Source: JASFTV01 sp050050615 (GTDB lineage Bacteria > Desulfobacterota > DSM-4660 > Desulfatiglandales > HGW-15). Taken from it: a stretch of DNA of 8,816 nt. Shown in pieces: positions 5,755 to 8,816 of this stretch (its first letter is position 1; the number at the start of each line of letters is the position of its first letter). The notes below the pieces were generated by a model. That model saw nothing but the letters and a program-made list of their open reading frames with translations, was not told the DNA's origin and did not search any database. The stretch covers positions 1-8,816 of the forward strand of contig JASFTV010000133.1 of NCBI GenBank assembly GCA_050050615.1, in the 5' to 3' direction. The position numbers were made by a program, and so were the translations under genes.

Positions 5755-6888
5755 TTATAGCGGGAGTGGGAGGCCTTCTATCTCCTTTTGATAAACGCAG
5801 TGCAACGTCTCTCCCTTCAGGAGAGCCTCAAAGCATTTGTTACAGGAGATACATGTCGCACGATGTCTGTCATCTTTTTTCCAAGCATTGACAATCCCTG
5901 GCTCCTTGATGAACGGTCGACTCAGTGAGACAAAATCTGCTTCTTGGTTTCGGATAACCTCCTCCATGAGCTCGAAGGTTCTCAAGCCACCCACCATCAT
6001 GACAGGCACATGAACCTCACGCTTTATTTCTTTGCACCAATGCCTAAAGTAGGCCTCCTGTTCCAATCCCTTAATGTTGGAACGGAATTCGCTATTTTCA
6101 TATCCCATGCCTCGCAATCCAGAACTGATCTCCAACGCATCAAATCCCCATTGAGCAAGGTGCTGAGCGGCCTGTTTCCCTTCGTGGAACTCAAGTCCCC
6201 CTGGAAATCCGTCCTGAACCCCGATCTTTATAAGCACTGGGTAATCCTCACCCACATTCGCCCGTATGTTCCTATATATTTCGTGGTGAAATCGAAGCCG
6301 GTTTTCTAGGTTCCCGCCCCATTGGTCAGCACGTCGGTTGGTGAAGGGAGAAAGGAACTGACTTACGAGATAGGCATGGGCCCCGTGTAATTGAACGGCG
6401 TCCAGTCCCGCCTCCCTTGCCCTTCTCGCAGCATCGCCGAAACCCTGAACGACCTCCCAGATTTCATCTTCCGTCATGCTCCGGTATGGCGCTTGAAAAT
6501 AGGGATCGTCATTGACGAGCGATGGTGCGACGGCCTGCTTGCGTTCAGGCCCATAAACCTTTGCGACCTCTCTTCCTCCGTGAAACAACTGAACCGCAAT
6601 GCTTGCTCCCCAGTTGTGGACAGCGGCGGCCAACTTCCTGAAGCCCGGTATGCAATCATCACTGGCAAGGGAGTTTTGGAACGGTGAAATCTTGCCGGAT
6701 GAATGCACGTAGGCAATGCCCGTCACGATGAGGCCGACGCCACCGCGGGCCAGTTCTTCGTAAATTTGGCGTTGTTTTTCAGAGACGTGGCCGTTTTTTT
6801 CAGCATACCCGTCATAGGTGGCCGACCTGACAAACCGGTTTCGCAAGGCCATAGCCTTTATTTTCGCCGGATCGAATAGAATGCTCAC
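5755..6888 (-). CDS. NADH:flavin oxidoreductase, old yellow enzyme family, with Fe-S cysteine tail
   Basis: The 377-residue product is an FMN-binding TIM barrel of the old yellow enzyme/2,4-dienoyl-CoA reductase group, which reduces activated C=C bonds. Landmarks are VQLFHGGRE (99-107), HGAHAYLVSQFLSPFTNRR (168-186) with the paired His and the Tyr proton donor region, the DQWGG turn (188-192), and the FMN-phosphate segments MMVGGLRT (297-304) and ADFVSLSRPFIKEP (317-330). The C-terminal tail has C346, C349, C352 and C364. Its CX2CX2CX11C spacing matches the [4Fe-4S] site of trimethylamine dehydrogenase and dienoyl-CoA reductase. The FAD/NAD(P)H domain of those larger enzymes is absent, so electrons must come from a partner. 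The start is GTG (6886-6888), with AAGGGA about 8 nt upstream. It lies 218 nt downstream of livF and may act on an unsaturated acyl or carbonyl intermediate of the same pathway; this is inferred. Confidence 0.92.
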   Translation of the reverse strand: MSILFDPAKIKAMALRNRFVRSATYDGYAEKNGHVSEKQRQIYEELARGGVGLIVTGIAYVHSSGKISPFQNSLASDDCIPGFRKLAAAVHNWGASIAVQLFHGGREVAKVYGPERKQAVAPSLVNDDPYFQAPYRSMTEDEIWEVVQGFGDAARRAREAGLDAVQLHGAHAYLVSQFLSPFTNRRADQWGGNLENRLRFHHEIYRNIRANVGEDYPVLIKIGVQDGFPGGLEFHEGKQAAQHLAQWGFDALEISSGLRGMGYENSEFRSNIKGLEQEAYFRHWCKEIKREVHVPVMMVGGLRTFELMEEVIRNQEADFVSLSRPFIKEPGIVNAWKKDDRHRATCISCNKCFEALLKGETLHCVYQKEIEGLPLPL

Positions 6889-6943
6889 GGGAAAATCCCT
6901 TTGTGAAGAACGTCCTCAAAAGATCAACAAAATGACCATCGAA

Positions 6944-6972
6944 ATTATGCACGAACTCAGATGAGTGCGCAA
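6944..6972 (-). promoter_or_regulatory. Candidate promoter of the oxidoreductase gene with palindromic spacer
   Basis: On the minus strand TTGCGC (6967-6972) and CATAAT (6944-6949) are separated by 17 nt. The -10 matches five of six consensus bases; the -35 matches only its first three. The spacer contains ACTCA-GA-TGAGT (6955-6966), an interrupted palindrome in a position where a bound regulator would compete with polymerase. It lies about 55 nt before the GTG start. Confidence 0.3.
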
Positions 6973-6985
6973 GCAAGGAAGCAAG

Positions 6986-7052
6986 GGCGAAGCTATATTT
7001 CTTGTATCGCGAGCCCTTGATGCCACAGATCGCGCAGTGATATGGCTTCGCC
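6986..7052. repeat. Long imperfect stem between livF and the oxidoreductase gene
   Basis: GGCGAAGCTATAT (6986-6998) pairs with ATATGGCTTCGCC (7040-7052): 13 pairs including one G-T wobble. The 41-nt interior can form a second stem, CGCGA with TCGCG. This fits either a structured intercistronic RNA that processes or attenuates the livGF-oxidoreductase transcript, or an extragenic palindromic repeat. Its outer arms share the GCGAAGsC flavour of the element at 3183-3238 but not its sequence. Confidence 0.4.
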
Positions 7053-7106
7053 TTGAGAAGAGAGGCCCTCCCTGAAAACGACTCGTCGGTTTGAAACGAA
7101 GTTTCG

Positions 7107-7856
7107 CTAGAGACCGAGGTAAGTTTTTCTGATGATTTCATCTTGAAGCAACTGATCACCACTTCCTTCAGCAATGATTTTGCCTGAAGAGAGGACATAA
7201 TTACGAGACGATATCTTGAAGACCGTGCGGACTTCTTGCTCAACAAGAAGGATAGTAATGCCCATATTTCGAACCTCACGAATTCTTGCAAACACTTCGG
7301 CCCGCAAAATGGGGGCTAGGCCGGTAGAGGGCTCATCAATACATAAGAGTTTGGGTCGACCCATCAATGCCCTCCCGAGGGCGAGCATCTGCTGCTCCCC
7401 GCCTGAGAGTGTCCCGGCTATCTGGCGGGACCGCCCCTTGAGCGGCGGAAACAATTGATAGACCTTCTCGAGGTTATCCTGCATTTCTGCTTTCTCTTTC
7501 ACAAGATAAGCCCCTGCGTGAAGATTCTCCAGTACGGTCAATTCCCTGAAAGGCCGCCTTCTTTCAGGGCAGTGGATTAGACCTCTCTTAACGATTTCAT
7601 AGGCCGGTATCCGATCTATCCTCTTTCCATCAAAGGTCACCGTGCCTTCTGTGGTTATGTCCCCGCCGGTTGACCTGCGTGTGATCTCCCTTTCCCATGC
7701 CACCAGCCCCGTGATTGCTCTCAACAATGTGGATTTCCCGGCCCCGTTTGGACCCACCAGGCATACCAGTTCACCCGTATCCACACCCATACTCAGATCG
7801 TTAAGGACCATCGCTTTATCGTAGCAAACCGTCAAATGAGAGACGTCCAGCAACAC
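7107..7856 (-). CDS. livF: LivF-type ABC transporter ATP-binding protein
   Basis: This 249-residue ATPase has Walker A GPNGAGKST (35-43), signature LSGGEQQ (150-156), Walker B LLCIDEPSTGL (170-180) and VEQ in place of the H-loop histidine (205-207), as is usual for LivF. With LivG it forms the cytoplasmic ATPase pair of a HAAT (branched-chain amino acid type) importer. An insertion of about ten residues lies after the Walker A helix (AWEREITRRSTGGDITTEG, 53-71) compared with typical LivF. It starts at GTG 7854-7856, two nt after the livG stop, with its GGGAGG site inside the end of livG, so the two are translationally coupled. Permeases and binding protein are not in the window and probably lie upstream of the ligase or elsewhere. 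The true cargo may be an organic acid, given the coupled ligase. Confidence 0.95.
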   Translation of the reverse strand: MLLDVSHLTVCYDKAMVLNDLSMGVDTGELVCLVGPNGAGKSTLLRAITGLVAWEREITRRSTGGDITTEGTVTFDGKRIDRIPAYEIVKRGLIHCPERRRPFRELTVLENLHAGAYLVKEKAEMQDNLEKVYQLFPPLKGRSRQIAGTLSGGEQQMLALGRALMGRPKLLCIDEPSTGLAPILRAEVFARIREVRNMGITILLVEQEVRTVFKISSRNYVLSSGKIIAEGSGDQLLQDEIIRKTYLGL

Positions 7857-7858
7857 CT

Positions 7859-8626
7859 TTAGATGCCTCCCTCACCGAGATAGGCCTCGATCACCTGCGG
7901 ATTCTTCACGATTGCGTCCGGGGTTCCGTCAGCAATGATGGTCCCGAAGTTGAGTACAATGGCCCGATCCACGATCTTCATCAGCTGCTGTAACTTGTGC
8001 TCCACGATGATCATAGCCGGGCCCTCGCTGTGCAGGCGGCCGAAGCGGCCCCCTTTATGCAGCCTCTTGATGGATTGGGCCATGAGATCGGTTTCAGCAG
8101 GGCTCAGCCCCCCAAAAGGCTCATCCAGGAGGAGGAGTTCCGGCTCTGTAGCCACGGCCCGGGCCACCTCCAGCCGTTTCAGGTCGCCCTGAGAAAGGGT
8201 GGAGGCCTTTTCCAGGGCCATATCAGAGATCCCCGCAAACTCCAGAGCGTCCATAGCCCTGGCTTCCACCTTCTTGACCCATTCCCCGCCTTTCATCGCC
8301 CGGGGAGAAAGGCAGGGAACCATAATATTGGCAATGATGGGCAGGCGCCGAAAGGGTCTCATATTCTGGAAGGTGAAGGCAATGCCCATGTTCACGATGT
8401 CCCACGTTTTCATGCCAACGAGTTCCCTGCCATAGAAACAGATGCTCCCCCTGTCAGGTTTCAATACCCCGGTTATTAACCGGAGCAGGGTTGTCTTGCC
8501 CGCACCATTGGGTCCGATCAGACCCAGGATTTCGTTCCGTGCCATATGAAAGCGAACATCATTAACAGCCCGCAGCCCGCCGAAGCTTTTGTCCAGCGCA
8601 TCGATTTCCAGAAAGGATTCGTCCAT
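7859..8626 (-). CDS. livG: LivG-type ABC transporter ATP-binding protein
   Basis: This 255-residue ATPase has Walker A GPNGAGKTT (38-46), Q-loop TFQNMRPFRRL (85-95), a divergent signature LSQGDLKRLEVARA (144-157), Walker B LLLLDEPFGGLSP (164-176) and H-loop IVEHKL with H210. The signature variant (QGD for the usual YGQ or GGE) recurs in part of the LivG family, and the downstream KRLEVARA helix is intact, so it is probably functional. Extra residues before the H-loop strand (GGRFGRLHSEG, 192-202) lengthen that loop. The ATG (8624-8626) follows the ligase TGA by one nt and has GGAGGA eight nt upstream. It forms the ATPase pair with LivF for a Liv/HAAT importer at the inner membrane. Confidence 0.95.
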   Translation of the reverse strand: MDESFLEIDALDKSFGGLRAVNDVRFHMARNEILGLIGPNGAGKTTLLRLITGVLKPDRGSICFYGRELVGMKTWDIVNMGIAFTFQNMRPFRRLPIIANIMVPCLSPRAMKGGEWVKKVEARAMDALEFAGISDMALEKASTLSQGDLKRLEVARAVATEPELLLLDEPFGGLSPAETDLMAQSIKRLHKGGRFGRLHSEGPAMIIVEHKLQQLMKIVDRAIVLNFGTIIADGTPDAIVKNPQVIEAYLGEGGI

Positions 8627-8627
8627 A

Positions 8628-8816
8628 TCAGCTTTCCTCCGCCTCCTCCCTCAACTCCCTGCGAGAGACTTTCCCCACGTCTGTCTTTGGAAGTTCCCCA
8701 CGGAATTCGATGATTTTGGGAACCTTGTAATGCGCCAGGTTTTCCTGGCAATACGCGACAATGTCCTCCTCGGAAATCTTGCCTCTTGCCTCGGACTGAA
8801 GAACCACATAAGCTTT
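8628..8816 (-). CDS. C-terminus of an AMP-forming acyl-CoA ligase, cut by window edge
   Basis: The last 62 codons of an AMP-dependent synthetase/ligase end at TGA 8628-8630; the gene enters from the right edge. The C-terminal subdomain landmarks are clear: the KAYVVL strand, an ISEEDIVAYCQENLAHYKVP helix-and-turn (14-33), then ELPKTDVGKVSRRELR (41-56). K49 in the GK motif is the conserved lysine needed for the adenylation half-reaction. Such enzymes activate a fatty, aromatic or other carboxylic acid to its CoA thioester using ATP. One nt separates it from livG, so ligase and transporter ATPases are made together, suggesting that the imported acid is activated on entry. Chain length or aromatic specificity cannot be judged from this end. 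Confidence 0.9.
   Translation of the reverse strand, partial: KAYVVLQSEARGKISEEDIVAYCQENLAHYKVPKIIEFRGELPKTDVGKVSRRELREEAEES

Noticed and set aside
7093..7105. GAAAC-GAA-GTTTC hairpin after livF as a terminator
   Set aside because: The stem is only 5 bp and AT-rich, with no T-run on the minus strand.
6889..7291. Minus-strand open frame through the livF-oxidoreductase gap, with a CxxC motif
   Set aside because: It overlaps the 3' end of livF and the 5' end of the oxidoreductase gene in another frame and has no clear start signal. Kept only as a comment on the stem at 6986-7052.

Overview
The window looks like bacterial chromosome, probably from an anaerobic, organic-acid-degrading member of the Desulfobacterota (old Deltaproteobacteria). 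This is inferred from gene style: a Liv-type ABC transporter coupled to an acyl-CoA ligase, an iron-sulfur old-yellow-enzyme homologue, strong GGAGG ribosome binding sites and several GTG starts. No rRNA, tRNA, CRISPR array, transposase gene or integrase was found.

Layout. Nearly everything is on the minus strand. In 1-2171 an IclR-type regulator (1181-1960) is followed in the direction of transcription by a PanB-family ketopantoate hydroxymethyltransferase homologue (264-1118) and the first 33 codons of another protein (1-99). Upstream of iclR is a good sigma70-type promoter: A-tracts, TTGACA, then a -10 near 2144. A cluster of GTGAC/GTCAC half-sites sits over its start point. From 2172 to 3321 the sequence is mostly non-coding. 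It holds one small unrecognised gene (2603-2878, minus), several inverted repeats, and a palindromic repeat-like element (3128-3240). The only convincing plus-strand gene is an M20 amidohydrolase (3322-4485). It converges on a TqsA-like AI-2E family membrane protein (4540-5622, minus). Beyond that, all minus, come an old-yellow-enzyme-type oxidoreductase with an Fe-S tail (5755-6888), LivF (7107-7856), LivG (7859-8626) and the C-terminus of an AMP-forming acyl-CoA ligase (8628-8816, cut by the window edge).

How the parts may work together. Ligase, livG and livF are separated by 1-2 nt and are almost certainly one operon. A Liv-type importer translationally coupled to an acyl-CoA ligase suggests uptake and CoA activation of a carboxylic acid rather than plain amino-acid transport. 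The downstream oxidoreductase could reduce an unsaturated or carbonyl intermediate, but a candidate promoter of its own makes operon membership uncertain. The IclR-PanB unit looks like a separately controlled, possibly catabolic, use of a PanB-type aldolase: no panC or panD is nearby and the regulator is of a catabolic type. No clearly new defence or mobile system is visible. The least explained items are the PanB unit, the small 91-residue protein, and the structured non-coding segments at 2271-2337, 3128-3240 and 6986-7052.
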